Translations under genes and position numbers: made by a program
In this document: positions 24,393 through 33,887 of the stretch, piece after piece
How positions within the stretch are numbered: the first letter of the stretch is position 1
Layout: each line of letters begins with the position of its first letter
Notes under the pieces: generated by a model
Databases searched by the model: none
What the model was told of the DNA's origin: nothing
The model's input: the letters and a program-made list of their open reading frames with translations, nothing else
DNA from: Arthrobacter sp. EpRS71
Lineage (GTDB): Bacteria > Actinomycetota > Actinomycetes > Actinomycetales > Micrococcaceae
DNA length: 64,000 nucleotides
Direction of reading: 5' to 3'
NCBI RefSeq assembly: GCF_001512285.1
Contig: NZ_LNUV01000006.1
Location: forward strand, 971,173 to 1,035,172

Positions 24393-25238
24393 GTGACTCA
24401 ACCCAGTGCCGTGTGGAGCCTGTCCGGTTTCGGCGACGAAGTAGACCCCGATCCCGCCGTCCAGGCCGCCGTGCTGCTGGCCCTCGGTGCGAGCCACATT
24501 GAAGTCCGCAGCGCGTGGGGTACCAACGTTTCAGAACTCGAGCACGACGCTGTGCTGCGGCTCAAAACCATCCTGGACGAGAAGGGCCTCAAAGTTTCGG
24601 CTGTTGCCAGCCCCATTGGCAAAGTGGACGTCAGCCTGCCCGTGGAGCATGAGGTGACCCGGCTGCGCCAGATCATCTCCGTCGCGAAGGCCCTGGACAC
24701 CAAGTATGTCCGCATCTTCTCCTTCTACCGCGGCGAGGAGCAGAGCCAGGAGGACATTCGCGACTCCGTCATGGAGCGCATGTCCGCCCTGGCTGCTGAA
24801 GCCGCTGCCAACGACGTGATTCTGCTGCATGAAAACGAGAAGGGCATCTACGGCGATACTCCGGACCGCGTCCTGGACATCATGGAGACGGTCAACTCGC
24901 CGGCGCTCCGGGTGGCATGGGACAACGCCAACTTCGTCCAGGTAGGCGTCAAGCCCTACACCGAGGGATATGCCATCCTGCGCCCATACCTTGAGTACCT
25001 GCAGGTTAAGGATGCCATCGCCACTACCGGTGAAGTGGTTCCCTCCGGCGAGGGCGACGGTGAACTGGATGCCACCATCAGTGCCCTCGCTGCCGACGGC
25101 TACAGCGGCTTCGCCTCACTGGAACCGCACCTGGCCAGCGCCCACGAGCTCGGCGGATACTCCGGCCCGGTTGCTTTCGGAATCGCAGCCCGCGCCTTTG
25201 CCGGCCTCGCCACCAAGAACGGCGTGGACCTGGTCTAA
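24393..25238 (+). CDS. Sugar phosphate isomerase/epimerase-type TIM barrel (xylose-isomerase-like)
   Basis: A 281-residue protein of the AP-endonuclease-2/xylose-isomerase-like TIM-barrel family. The GTG at 24393 is chosen because AAGGAG lies just before it. Barrel landmarks include LGASHIEVRSAWG, KALDTKYVRIFSFYRG, NDVILLHENEKGIYGD, LRVAWDNANFVQVGV, LQVKDAI and DGYSGFASLEPHL, which supply the Glu, Asp, His and second Glu metal ligands typical of the fold. Members isomerise or epimerise sugars, and some eliminate aglycones from 3-keto-glycosides together with a Gfo/Idh/MocA dehydrogenase. Such a dehydrogenase follows 64 bp downstream. The exact reaction here cannot be told from sequence. Confidence 0.85.
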   Translation: MTQPSAVWSLSGFGDEVDPDPAVQAAVLLALGASHIEVRSAWGTNVSELEHDAVLRLKTILDEKGLKVSAVASPIGKVDVSLPVEHEVTRLRQIISVAKALDTKYVRIFSFYRGEEQSQEDIRDSVMERMSALAAEAAANDVILLHENEKGIYGDTPDRVLDIMETVNSPALRVAWDNANFVQVGVKPYTEGYAILRPYLEYLQVKDAIATTGEVVPSGEGDGELDATISALAADGYSGFASLEPHLASAHELGGYSGPVAFGIAARAFAGLATKNGVDLV

Positions 25239-25302
25239 AAGCGCGGCACCCAGACAACCCGGCACGAACCTTCACCCAGCATTAACCTTCAAAGGAGCAG
25301 GT

Positions 25303-26310
25303 ATGCCAACAGCAGCAATTATTGGTTGCGGCGACATCTCGACCATCCACTTTGCGGCCCTGGCCACCATGGACCATGCCGAGTTGGTGGCGGTCTGCGA
25401 TACGGATCCGGAAAGGCTGAAGGCGGCGGAAGCCGCCCACGGCGTCCCCGGCTACGCGGACTACCTGGACATGCTCCAGGAGGTGCGTCCCGACGTCGTG
25501 CATATTTGTACGCCGCATCATCTCCACGCTTCGGTGGCCGCTGACTGTTTGGAGCGGGGCGTCCATGTGATCGTGGAGAAGCCGCTGGCCCATACGGCGG
25601 CGGAGGGGCGGCGGTTGATTGAGGTGGCGGAGCGAAGCGACGCGAAAATCGCCGTCTGTTTCCAGAACCGCTACAACGCGACGTCGCAAGCCATGCATGA
25701 ACTGCTCGACGGCGGCACGCTGGGTCAGGTGATCGGCGCCTCGGCCACCGTCATGTGGCACCGGGATGGAAGCTACTACCGCAACCGCCCATGGCGCGGC
25801 ACCTGGGCCGAGGGCGGTGGTGGTCTGATGATGAACCAGGCCATCCACACCGTGGACCTGCTGCAGTGGCTGGTGGGCGATGTTGCCAAGGTGGAAGGCC
25901 GCGCGTCCACCCGTTCCTTGGGCGGGGTGATCGAGGTGGAAGACACTGCTGAGTTCGTTGCGGAACACGTCAATGGTGCGCGCAGCGTCTTCTACGCAAC
26001 GCTGGCCAACGCCGTGAATGCGCCGGTGACCTTGGACATCGTCACGGAGAAAGCGACGCTCAGCCTGCGGGGAGACCTCACGGTGAGTTATGCCGACGGC
26101 ACGGTGGACATCATTCCGGAAAGGGTTGCTGACAGTGGTGGCAGGTCCTACTGGGGCGTGTCCCACGAGCTTCTGATTGCGGATTTCTACACCAAGCTGC
26201 AGGACGCCGGGCCGTTCTGGATCAACCCTGCCGAGGCCGCAAAATCCTTGAAGATCATCAAGGATATTTACGCGCAAAGCTACCCGGACATGGCTGGCCG
26301 GGTGGGTTAA
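25303..26310 (+). CDS. Gfo/Idh/MocA family NAD(P)-dependent sugar dehydrogenase (copy 1)
   Basis: A 335-residue protein. The ATG at 25303 follows AAAGGAG; the open frame extends further upstream through the previous gene and is ignored. The N-terminal Rossmann fold begins AAIIGCGDISTIHFAALATM, and the family's cofactor/catalytic motif VIVEKPLAHTAAEG (EKP) is near residue 92. The C-terminal sheet domain has the WRGTWAEGGGGLMMNQAIHTVDLLQWLVG block with the catalytic H (IHTVD). It oxidises a sugar or inositol hydroxyl. Paired with the TIM barrel just upstream and repeated as a second pair at 31776-33845, it fits oxidative sugar or glycoside processing. Confidence 0.9.
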   Translation: MPTAAIIGCGDISTIHFAALATMDHAELVAVCDTDPERLKAAEAAHGVPGYADYLDMLQEVRPDVVHICTPHHLHASVAADCLERGVHVIVEKPLAHTAAEGRRLIEVAERSDAKIAVCFQNRYNATSQAMHELLDGGTLGQVIGASATVMWHRDGSYYRNRPWRGTWAEGGGGLMMNQAIHTVDLLQWLVGDVAKVEGRASTRSLGGVIEVEDTAEFVAEHVNGARSVFYATLANAVNAPVTLDIVTEKATLSLRGDLTVSYADGTVDIIPERVADSGGRSYWGVSHELLIADFYTKLQDAGPFWINPAEAAKSLKIIKDIYAQSYPDMAGRVG

Positions 26311-26340
26311 GCATCCTCTTGGCAACAATCTTAGAAACTA

Positions 26341-26380
26341 TTGACAATCGGTTGCCAAAACCTCGCAAAGTACGTACTGT
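26341..26380 (+). promoter_or_regulatory. LacI-type operator 2 and promoter of the ABC transporter operon
   Basis: TTGACAATCGGTTGCCAA (26341-26358) matches operators 1 and 3. TTGCCA (26352-26357) and TACTGT (26375-26380) give a promoter with 17-bp spacing whose -35 is inside the operator, so a bound repressor would block RNA polymerase. An extra half-site TTGGCAAC lies at 26320-26327, and a small hairpin (26401-26418) sits in the 5' leader. Confidence 0.75.
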
Positions 26381-26465
26381 AAATCTCACACCCAAGAAAA
26401 GTGTGGCGCAGGCCACACGCTCAAGCTCTGACTCGCATCAGGCTAAGACTCAGTAGGAGCCAACA

Positions 26466-28004
26466 ATGAAGTTAGGTCCCAAGGCGGCAGCAGCCGCCAT
26501 CGTACTTAGCGCCTCTCTGGCGCTCACCGCCTGTGGCGGCGGGAATGCCGGTGCCGGAACTGGTTCCTCTACCGGCACCAAAACCGTCACGGCCCTCACG
26601 CTGGGAACCCTCAGGGACCTCACCTCCTGGGACCCGGCCCAGGCTCACGTAGGCCACGCACTCCAGCCTTATCAGGCAGCCTACGACTCCCTGATCCTCC
26701 GCGAACCGGACGGCAAGCTCAGCCCCATGCTGGCAACCGCCTGGAAGTACAACGACACCAACACCAAGCTCACCGTTGACCTCCGGACCGACGTCACCTT
26801 CAGCGACGGAGCCAAGTTTGACGCCGCTGCGGCCAAAGCAAACATGGACCACTTCAAGAAGGCCAACGGCCCCCAGATGGCCCAGCTGGGTTCAGTGTCC
26901 GACATCGCCGTGGTGGACGCCGACACCATCGACATCAACCTCAGCGCACCGGAGCCGGCCCTGGAATACTTCCTCAGCCAGGCAGCCGGCCTCATGGGAA
27001 GCCCCGCAGCCCTGGGCACCGATGCCATCAAGACAGTCCCTGTGGGCTCCGGTCCGTACGTGATGGACAAAGCAGCCTCCGTCAAGGATTCCCAGACGGT
27101 CTTCAACGCACGTGACGGCTACTGGAACAAGGACCTCCAGAAGTTCAAGAAGCTCACCCTCAAGGTCCTCCTGGACCCCACCGCCCGCACCAACGCGCTG
27201 GTCTCCGGCCAGATTGACGCCACCCTCCTTGACCCCAAGAACGGCAAGCAGGCCGAAGGCGCCAAGATGAAGCTCGAAACCAACCAGGTTGACTGGTCCG
27301 GGCTGCTCCTCCTGGACCGTGACGGCACCAAGAACCCGGCCCTGGCCAACGTCAAGGTCCGCCAGGCCATCAACCACGCCTTCGACCGCAAGACCATCCT
27401 GGATCAGGTCATGTTGGGCCAGGGCACCCCCACCTCGCAGCCGTTTGGCAAGGACAGCGGCGCATGGAGCGAGGAGCTGGAGAACTACTACAGCTACGAT
27501 CCCGAGAAAGCCAAGCAGCTCCTGAAAGACTCCGGCTTTGAGGGCAAGGTCAGCATCGACGTTCCTACACTTCCCGGTGCTGAAACCCTGATCTCGGTCA
27601 TGAAGCAGCAGCTTGCCGATGTGGGCATCACCCTGAACCCGGGCGCAGCCATCACCAACACCTTCACCTCGGACGTTGCCGCCCAGAAGTACCCGGCACT
27701 CTTCTACAACCTCTTCCAAGGGCAGCCGACTGTAGCGATCGACCAGATCGTCTCCACCAAGGCCCTGTACAACCCCTTCAAGACCACCACCCCTGAGCTT
27801 GAAGCCAAGATCGCGGCCGTGCGTACCGGTGGTGCAGATGCCGGCAAGCTCGCCCAGGAAGTCAACAAATACGTGGTGGAACAAGCCTGGTTCGCCCCGC
27901 TGTTCCGCGTGAACCAGATGTACTACCACAACGACAAAGTGAACGTCACGCCGCAGATCCAGCAAGCCGTTCCGTCCATCTACAACTACTCGCCCGCCAA
28001 GTAG
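26466..28004 (+). CDS. Lipoprotein solute-binding protein, Dpp/Opp family (SBP_bac_5)
   Basis: A 512-residue extracellular binding protein. Lipoprotein signal with lipobox LTAC and acylated Cys23. The SBP family 5 pattern runs through TLRDLTSWDPAQAHVGHALQPYQAAYDSLILREPDGKLSPMLATAWK, then TFSDGAKFDAAAAKANMDHF, VPVGSGPYVM and VRQAINHAFDRKTILDQVMLGQGTPTSQPFG. Family 5 proteins bind peptides, nickel or oligosaccharides. Here the surrounding sugar dehydrogenases and uronate genes favour an oligosaccharide or glycoside ligand. It is the first gene of the transporter operon and follows operator 2. The stop is 6 bp before the permease gene. Confidence 0.92.
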   Translation: MKLGPKAAAAAIVLSASLALTACGGGNAGAGTGSSTGTKTVTALTLGTLRDLTSWDPAQAHVGHALQPYQAAYDSLILREPDGKLSPMLATAWKYNDTNTKLTVDLRTDVTFSDGAKFDAAAAKANMDHFKKANGPQMAQLGSVSDIAVVDADTIDINLSAPEPALEYFLSQAAGLMGSPAALGTDAIKTVPVGSGPYVMDKAASVKDSQTVFNARDGYWNKDLQKFKKLTLKVLLDPTARTNALVSGQIDATLLDPKNGKQAEGAKMKLETNQVDWSGLLLLDRDGTKNPALANVKVRQAINHAFDRKTILDQVMLGQGTPTSQPFGKDSGAWSEELENYYSYDPEKAKQLLKDSGFEGKVSIDVPTLPGAETLISVMKQQLADVGITLNPGAAITNTFTSDVAAQKYPALFYNLFQGQPTVAIDQIVSTKALYNPFKTTTPELEAKIAAVRTGGADAGKLAQEVNKYVVEQAWFAPLFRVNQMYYHNDKVNVTPQIQQAVPSIYNYSPAK

Positions 28005-28010
28005 GACCCC

Positions 28011-28952
28011 ATGATCAAGTTCATTGCGAAAAGACTGGGCAGCGGTTTGGTGGTGTTGTTCGTCGTCTCGGTCCTCACCTTCACCCTGCTGTACACCTCC
28101 AGCGGAAGTATTGCCCAGAACATCCTGGGGGACCAGGCAACACCTGAACAGGTTGCCTTGAAGGAACAGGAGTTGGGGCTGGATCAGCCGCTCTTTGTCC
28201 GATACTTCGCATGGTTGGGCGATGCCCTGACCGGCAACCTTGGAGCTTCCTGGTTCACCTCGGAGCCGGTGGCCAATTCTTTGGCCACCCGCATCCCGGT
28301 AACCATGACCATGGTTTTCACCGCAATGATCCTGATCGCCATCTGCGCAGCACTGATTGGTGTTGCCGCAGCCGTGAAGCGCGGCTGGGTGGACAGGGTG
28401 GTCCAGATTGGCGCGATCGTGGGGGACTCCATCCCCGGATACGTGATCGGCGTGTTCCTGGTAACCATCCTGGCCATCCAGCTGGGTTTCTTCCCCGCCA
28501 CCAGCACCATCTCCCCGGAGGTGGGTCCGGAGGCCTGGGTCTACTCCATGACCCTGCCGGTGATCGCTTTGCTGATCAACGGTGTGACCGGCGGTGCCCA
28601 GCAGATCCGCTCCGCCGTGATCAAGCAGCTGGAGCGTGACTACGTCCGGACGCTGCGCAGCCGTGGCATCGGAGAGCGCGAGATCCTCTTCAAGCACGTG
28701 CTCCGCAGCGCTGCACCTGCGGGTCTCACAGTCCTGAGCCTGCAACTGATCGGCATGCTGGGCGGCGTGGTGATCATCGAGCAGATTTTCGCCCTCCCGG
28801 GAATGGGTCCGCTGGCTGTGGCCGCAACTACCCAAACCGATCTCCCCGTGGTTATGGGAGTGGTGATGTACACCGTGGTGGTGGTCATTGTCGTGAACCT
28901 CCTGGTGGACATCCTCAATGGTTGGCTCAACCCGAAAGTACGTGTCTCATGA
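28011..28952 (+). CDS. ABC transporter permease, DppB type
   Basis: A 313-residue membrane protein of the DppB/OppB class. The N-terminal helix (KRLGSGLVVLFVVSVLTFTLLY) is followed by the periplasmic segment GDQATPEQVALKEQELGLDQPLFVRYFAWLGDALTGNLGASW characteristic of the family. Five more helices follow. The cytoplasmic EAA loop that contacts the ATPase is DYVRTLRSRGIGEREILFKHVLRSA. It forms a heterodimeric channel with the permease half of the next protein. Start is 6 bp after the binding-protein stop, and its own stop overlaps the next ATG (ATGA, 28949-28952), indicating coupled translation. Confidence 0.93.
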   Translation: MIKFIAKRLGSGLVVLFVVSVLTFTLLYTSSGSIAQNILGDQATPEQVALKEQELGLDQPLFVRYFAWLGDALTGNLGASWFTSEPVANSLATRIPVTMTMVFTAMILIAICAALIGVAAAVKRGWVDRVVQIGAIVGDSIPGYVIGVFLVTILAIQLGFFPATSTISPEVGPEAWVYSMTLPVIALLINGVTGGAQQIRSAVIKQLERDYVRTLRSRGIGEREILFKHVLRSAAPAGLTVLSLQLIGMLGGVVIIEQIFALPGMGPLAVAATTQTDLPVVMGVVMYTVVVVIVVNLLVDILNGWLNPKVRVS

Positions 28953-30829
28953 GCGACTCCATAGATTCAGCAGCACTCGCAGCACCTGTCCCCAACGGCC
29001 AGAGCGGCACGGTGGTCCGTTCCACCGTGATGCGCCGCCTCCTGAAGAATCCCATGGGCATCGCCTCGCTGGTGATCCTCCTGACCATCACGGTGCTGGC
29101 CATCCTGGCGCCGGTGATCGCGCCTTTCGAAGAGAACTTCGCCAACATCTCAAAGACCCTCGCGGCCCCGGACTCAGTGAACATCATGGGGACGGACAGC
29201 GCAGGGCGGGACACCTGGAGCCGCCTGCTCTTCGGCGCCCAGCTGACATTGTTGTCCGCGCTGCTGTGTGCCGGTGTCGCGATTGCCATCGGGCTCCCGG
29301 CAGGCCTGATCGCCGGTTACTACGCAGGCAAATTCGAGGCCGTCTCCAACTGGGTGGTCAGCATCCTCATGAGCCTGCCCGGCCTGATCGTCCTGCTCAC
29401 CATCCGTGCAGCGTTCGGCCCGTCGGTATGGATCTCCATGATCGCCTTCGGTGTCCTGATCAGCCCGTCCTACTTCCGCCTGACCCGCACCGCCGTGCAG
29501 TCGGTGAGGAACGAGCTCTATGTGGACGCGGCCCGCGTCTCCGGCCTGTCCGATCTGAGCATCATTGCCCGCCACATCTTCTCCGTGGTCCGCGCACCCA
29601 TCATCATCCAAACCGCCGCGATCGCCGGTGTTGCCATCGCCATCCAGTCCGGACTCGAATTCCTTGGCCTGGGCGATCCCACCAAAGCCACGTGGGGCGT
29701 CATGCTCTCCGAAGGCTTCAAGAACGTCTACCTCACCCCGATTCTGCTGCTCTGGCCGGCACTGGCCATGGCGCTCACCATCGGCGGACTGGTCCTGCTG
29801 GGCAACGCCATCCGCGATGCCCTGGAAGACGGCGAAAAGATCAAGCACCGCAAAAAGCGGGCGCTTGCTTCTGCTGACAGCACGACGCCGGACCCCGCCA
29901 AGGCGCGCCAGTCACGGAAGTCCGTGGCCGCCGTCGACGCCGGAACCGAACACCACTTGGTCAAGGTGACCAACCTCGGCGTCGGATATCCGCAGGCTGA
30001 CGGGTCCATCAAAAAGGTAGTGGACGATGTTTCCTTCCACGTGGACCGCGGCGAAATCCTCGGCATCGTGGGCGAATCGGGATCGGGCAAGTCCCAGACC
30101 GCGTTCTCCATCCTGGGCCTGCTGCCGGACAACGCACGCATTGTGGGCGGCTCCATCCAGTTCGACGGCAACTACACCGTGGCTCCGGGCGATGACCGCG
30201 TCAGCCAGGAACGGCTGTCCAAGCTGCGCGGAAAGCGGATCTCCTACATTCCACAGGAACCCATGAGCAACCTGGACCCGGCATTCACCATCGGCTACCA
30301 GCTGGTCACACCCATGGTCCGTGTCCTGGGAATCTCCAAGGCAGAAGCCCGTCAACGGGCGCTCAAGCTGCTCACCGACGTCGGAATCATCAACCCCGAA
30401 CGCACCTTCGAGGCGTACCCGCACGAGGTCTCCGGTGGCATGGCCCAGCGCGTGCTGATCGCCGGTGCCATCAGCTGCGAACCGGACCTGGTGATCGCTG
30501 ACGAACCCACCACAGCCCTGGACGTCACTGTGCAGGCCGACGTGCTGGACCTGCTGCGTGAGCTTCAGCAACGGCTCAACATCGGCGTGATCCTGGTGAC
30601 CCACAACTTCGGTGTTGTCGCTGACCTGTGCGACCGCGTGGCCGTGATGCAGAACGGCAGGCTCGTGGAAGAAGGCACCGTCCGCGAGATCCTCCGGAAC
30701 CCCAAAGAGCCCTACACGCAGACCCTGCTGGGGTCCATGCTCGAAGGAAAGACCCCCATGACCATGCTGGTATCTAAGCCTGGATCAGCAGCACAGTCCG
30801 GATCAGCACAGAAGGAGCCGGTGGCATGA
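28949..30829 (+). CDS. Fused ABC permease (DppC) and ATPase (DppD)
   Basis: A 626-residue fusion. Residues about 30-300 are a DppC-type permease: N-terminal helix, [24 protein letters not shown] loop [25 protein letters not shown] Lys/Arg/Ser-rich linker (about 300-330) leads to the ATPase: Walker A GESGSGKS near 375, signature [15 protein letters not shown] near 494, Walker [15 protein letters not shown] near 514, and the C-terminal oligopeptide-ABC zone. The start at 28949 overlaps the previous stop; an in-frame ATG at 28922 is internal to the upstream gene. Such fusions occur in Actinobacteria and lock permease and ATPase in 1:1 ratio. The stop overlaps the next ATG. Confidence 0.92.
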   Translation: MSDSIDSAALAAPVPNGQSGTVVRSTVMRRLLKNPMGIASLVILLTITVLAILAPVIAPFEENFANISKTLAAPDSVNIMGTDSAGRDTWSRLLFGAQLTLLSALLCAGVAIAIGLPAGLIAGYYAGKFEAVSNWVVSILMSLPGLIVLLTIRAAFGPSVWISMIAFGVLISPSYFRLTRTAVQSVRNELYVDAARVSGLSDLSIIARHIFSVVRAPIIIQTAAIAGVAIAIQSGLEFLGLGDPTKATWGVMLSEGFKNVYLTPILLLWPALAMALTIGGLVLLGNAIRDALEDGEKIKHRKKRALASADSTTPDPAKARQSRKSVAAVDAGTEHHLVKVTNLGVGYPQADGSIKKVVDDVSFHVDRGEILGIVGESGSGKSQTAFSILGLLPDNARIVGGSIQFDGNYTVAPGDDRVSQERLSKLRGKRISYIPQEPMSNLDPAFTIGYQLVTPMVRVLGISKAEARQRALKLLTDVGIINPERTFEAYPHEVSGGMAQRVLIAGAISCEPDLVIADEPTTALDVTVQADVLDLLRELQQRLNIGVILVTHNFGVVADLCDRVAVMQNGRLVEEGTVREILRNPKEPYTQTLLGSMLEGKTPMTMLVSKPGSAAQSGSAQKEPVA

Positions 30830-31713
30830 GCGTCTCCCTTGACTCATCGCAGCAGTCCCCGCTCCTGTCCGTGGAGAACCTGGTGGTGGAGTACCCCAGC
30901 AAACGGTTCAGGGCCAAGCCTTTCCGGGCGTTGACGGACATCAACATCACCATCGGCCAGGGCGAGACCCTGGGCTTGGTGGGGGAGTCCGGCTCCGGAA
31001 AAACCACCCTCGGCCGGGCCGTCCTGGGCTTGGCGCCGGTCACAGCCGGAAAAGTGATCTTCGAAGGCAACGACATCAGCAACGCTTCGCGCAAGGAACG
31101 CCGGACGCTCAGCCGGGACCTGCAAGTGGTTTTCCAGGACCCGTACACCTCGCTGAACCCGGCGCTGGAAATCGGGGAAATCCTGGCGGAGCCTTTGGGC
31201 GTGCAAGGCATGGAAGCTGCCGCTGCGAAGAAGCGGGTCCGCGAACTGCTGGACCAAGTAGGTCTGCCATCTGACGCGATCCACCGGCTGCCCCGCGAGT
31301 TCAGCGGCGGCCAGCGCCAGCGCGTGGCGATCGCGCGGGCACTCGCTTTGTCCCCGAAGCTGATTGTCTGCGACGAACCCGTCAGCGCCTTGGACCTGTC
31401 CACCCAGGCCCGCGTGCTGGATCTGTTCCTGCAGATCCAGAAAGACACCGGTGTTTCGTACCTGTTCGTCTCCCACGACCTCGACGTCGTGCGGCACATC
31501 AGCCACCGCGTGGCGGTCATGTACCACGGAGAAATCGTGGAACAAGGCCCCGCCGAGGTGGTCACCCGCGACCCCGAACACCCCTACACCCAGCGGCTGC
31601 TGCTCGCCTCGCCCGTGCCGGATCCCGACCGGCAGGAAAAGCGCCGCGCGGACAGGCACCGCCTGCTGGCTAACCAGCGCAACCAAACTGAACAAGCCGG
31701 TGCCGTGGCCTGA
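30826..31713 (+). CDS. ABC transporter ATPase, DppF type
   Basis: A 295-residue ATPase, shorter than many DppF proteins because the C-terminal extension is brief. Walker A GESGSGKTT is near residue 55, the Q-loop FQDPYTSLNP near 105, signature EFSGGQRQRVAIARAL near 160, Walker B LIVCDEPVSALD near 182 and H-switch SHDLDVVRHISHRV near 220. YLFVSHDL and EHPYTQRLLLASPVPDPDR are DppF/OppF hallmarks. It pairs with the ATPase half of the preceding fusion protein to drive uptake. It starts by ATGA overlap and ends 62 bp before the second TIM-barrel gene, so the whole block 26466-33845 is probably one transcript. Confidence 0.93.
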   Translation: MSVSLDSSQQSPLLSVENLVVEYPSKRFRAKPFRALTDINITIGQGETLGLVGESGSGKTTLGRAVLGLAPVTAGKVIFEGNDISNASRKERRTLSRDLQVVFQDPYTSLNPALEIGEILAEPLGVQGMEAAAAKKRVRELLDQVGLPSDAIHRLPREFSGGQRQRVAIARALALSPKLIVCDEPVSALDLSTQARVLDLFLQIQKDTGVSYLFVSHDLDVVRHISHRVAVMYHGEIVEQGPAEVVTRDPEHPYTQRLLLASPVPDPDRQEKRRADRHRLLANQRNQTEQAGAVA

Positions 31714-31775
31714 ACAGCCCGGCATCCCATCACCGATCCAGGGTCCGGAAGGGCCCGGAAACCCCGGAGGAAAAA

Positions 31776-32636
31776 GTGGCCACAATAGGCGTACAGGCGA
31801 TGATGTTGAAGGACAGCTTCGCGGAAGTCGGGGCGTTTGAAACGCTCCGTAAGGTCAGCGCGATCGGCTACAACGCCGTCGAGATTTCCCAGATCCCCAT
31901 GACCCCGGAGAACGTGGGCGAGCTGGACCGCTCCCGCACCGAGCTGGGTATGGACATCGCCGCGCTTTCGGTCAACATTGAAGGCCGCAAAGGCATGCCC
32001 GTGGAATCATTGGCTGACAACTTCGACAAGATCGTGGACGACGCCAAGCGCCTGGACAGCTCGTTGCTCCGCATCGGGATGCTTCCGTTCGGGGCCATGA
32101 AATCACTGGACTCGGTGGTTGAATTCGCCAAGCAAGCCAACGGTTATGCCGAACGGCTCCAGGAACACGGCATCAGCTTGTACTACCACAACCACCACAT
32201 CGAGTTCGCGAAGTTCGACGGCAAATACATGCTGGACATCATCGCCGACAACTCCCCGGCCATGGGCATGGAGATCGACGTGCACTGGGTTCAGCGCGGT
32301 GGCCTCGATCCCGTGCGGACCCTTGAAAAGTACGCCGGCAATACTGCCATGGTGCACCTCAAGGATTACAGGATCGGTCAGATGCCGGAATCGTCCTTCG
32401 GGCTCCTGGAGAAGGGTGACTTCCCCGGGTTCATGGCGGAGTTCCGCAACGTGGTGCAGTTCGCCGAAGTGGGCGAGGGCAACCTGGACTTCCCCGCCAT
32501 CATTCCGGCCGCCGTCGCTGCAGGTGCCAGGTACCTCTTGGTGGAGCAGGACGAGCTGTATGGGCGGACCGTGTGGGACGCACTCCAAACCTCGTACGAC
32601 AACTTGGTGGCCATGGGCCACGCGGACCTTTTCTAG
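31776..32636 (+). CDS. Sugar phosphate isomerase/epimerase-type TIM barrel (copy 2)
   Basis: A 286-residue xylose-isomerase-like TIM barrel with GTG start after a GGAGG site. Landmarks in order: IGYNAVEISQIPMTPENVGEL, ISLYYHNHHIEFAKFDGKYMLDIIADNSPAMGMEIDVHWVQRGG, MVHLKDYRIG, VGEGNLDFPAII and YLLVEQDELYG. The H-x-H/E, Asp-His, H-L-K-D and E-x-D-E residues are the expected metal ligands and acid/base groups. HHIEF and VEQDE resemble enzymes acting on keto-inositols or keto-sugars. It is distantly related to the copy at 24393. With the dehydrogenase 42 bp downstream it forms the second dehydrogenase/isomerase pair of the locus. Confidence 0.87.
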   Translation: MATIGVQAMMLKDSFAEVGAFETLRKVSAIGYNAVEISQIPMTPENVGELDRSRTELGMDIAALSVNIEGRKGMPVESLADNFDKIVDDAKRLDSSLLRIGMLPFGAMKSLDSVVEFAKQANGYAERLQEHGISLYYHNHHIEFAKFDGKYMLDIIADNSPAMGMEIDVHWVQRGGLDPVRTLEKYAGNTAMVHLKDYRIGQMPESSFGLLEKGDFPGFMAEFRNVVQFAEVGEGNLDFPAIIPAAVAAGARYLLVEQDELYGRTVWDALQTSYDNLVAMGHADLF

Positions 32637-32678
32637 ATTTCAGCCACTTCCCGGTTCTCACCACAGGAGATTGCATTC

Positions 32679-33845
32679 ATGAGCAAGAAAGTACGCCTCG
32701 GCATCATCGGCCTGGGCCAGCAAGGCGGCACCTACGCCAAGTTCATCACGGACGGCCTGGTGCCCAATATGGAGATCGGCGCAATCTGCGATGTTGATCC
32801 TGCCAAGAAGGAACTCGCAGCCTCGCTGTACCCGGATGTCCCGTTCTACGACGACTACATTGCCCTGCTTGAAAGCGGCTCCGTAGACGCGATCGTCACC
32901 TGCGTGCCGCACTTCCTGCACCCGGAGATGGGGATCGAAACCCTCAGGCGCAACATCCACGCGCTCGTGGAGAAGCCCGCCGGCGTCTACACCAAGCAAG
33001 TCAAGGAGCTGAACGAGTTCGCCGCCTCCAAGCCGGAACTTTCCTTCGGCATCATGTTCAACCAGCGCAACAACCCGCTGTACAAGAAGCTCAAGGAAAT
33101 CGTTGATAACGGCGAGATCGGCAAGATCCGCCGCTCCAACTGGATCATCACCAACTGGTGGCGTCCGCAGGGCTACTACAACTCCAGCGAGTGGCGGGCT
33201 ACGTGGGGCGGCGAGGGCGGCGGTGTCCTGGTCAACCAGGCACCGCACCAGCTGGATCTGTGGCAGTGGATTTGTGGCGTCCCCCAGTCCGTGTATTCGA
33301 AGGTGGCGTACGGCTTCCGCCGCGACATCGCCGTCGAGGATGAAGTCACCGCAGTGGTGGATTATGGCGACGGCGCCACTGGAGTTTTCGTGACAGCCAC
33401 CCACGACATCGTGGGAACCGACAGGTTCGAAATCCTGGGCGACCAAGGCAAGATCGTGGTGGAAAACAGCAAGGTAGCAACCGTCACCCGGCTGGTGAAG
33501 CCTGAGCGCGACATCAGCGATTCCATGGGCATGGACGACGTCCGCAAGCTCTTCATGGGCCAGCTGAACCGCGAAGAGCTGTACAGCACCGAAACCATCG
33601 AGTTCGAGTCTGTATGGGGTGGCCAGCACGCCGGCGTCCTGGAGAACTTTGCCGCCAACATTCTGGACGGCACGCCGCTCCTTGCTCCGGGCTCTGACGG
33701 TATCAACGGTGTTCGTCTGGCCAACGCCATCCACCTTTCCAGCTGGACCGGCAAGGAAGTGTCCTTGGACTTTGATGAGGATGAATTCCTGCAGGAGCTC
33801 AACAAGCGCATTGCGGAAGAAGGAAAGTTCTCCGAGCGTTCCTAA
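32679..33845 (+). CDS. Gfo/Idh/MocA family NAD(P)-dependent sugar dehydrogenase (copy 2)
   Basis: A 388-residue protein, longer than copy 1. Rossmann start RLGIIGLGQQGGTYAKFITDG, then the EKP motif in HALVEKPAGVYTKQVKEL near residue 97. The block NWWRPQGYYNSSEWRATWGGEGGGVLVNQAPHQLDLWQWICG carries the catalytic His (APHQLD), and a C-terminal extension has VWGGQHAGVLENFAANILDG. WR-W-G-GEGGG-L-NQAPH is typical of members acting on glycosides or sugar acids at C3. It is the last gene of the transporter operon: a strong terminator begins 10 bp after the stop. Confidence 0.9.
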   Translation: MSKKVRLGIIGLGQQGGTYAKFITDGLVPNMEIGAICDVDPAKKELAASLYPDVPFYDDYIALLESGSVDAIVTCVPHFLHPEMGIETLRRNIHALVEKPAGVYTKQVKELNEFAASKPELSFGIMFNQRNNPLYKKLKEIVDNGEIGKIRRSNWIITNWWRPQGYYNSSEWRATWGGEGGGVLVNQAPHQLDLWQWICGVPQSVYSKVAYGFRRDIAVEDEVTAVVDYGDGATGVFVTATHDIVGTDRFEILGDQGKIVVENSKVATVTRLVKPERDISDSMGMDDVRKLFMGQLNREELYSTETIEFESVWGGQHAGVLENFAANILDGTPLLAPGSDGINGVRLANAIHLSSWTGKEVSLDFDEDEFLQELNKRIAEEGKFSERS

Positions 33846-33854
33846 GCAGAGTGG

Positions 33855-33887
33855 GCCGGTTGCCATCATTAAAGGATGGCAACCGGC
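33855..33887 (+). terminator. Rho-independent terminator, right arm also resembling the LacI operator
   Basis: A perfect 13-bp stem (GCCGGTTGCCATC at 33855-33867 with GATGGCAACCGGC at 33875-33887) and 7-nt loop are followed by TTGTTTTGTT. The right arm GGCAACCGG matches the left half of the 18-bp operator at 35013, and it lies at the -35 region of the next gene. Confidence 0.8.

Noticed and set aside
26892..28835. A 647-codon minus-strand open frame
   Set aside because: Antisense to the binding-protein and permease genes, which have clear motifs and ribosome sites. The antisense product has no recognisable feature.
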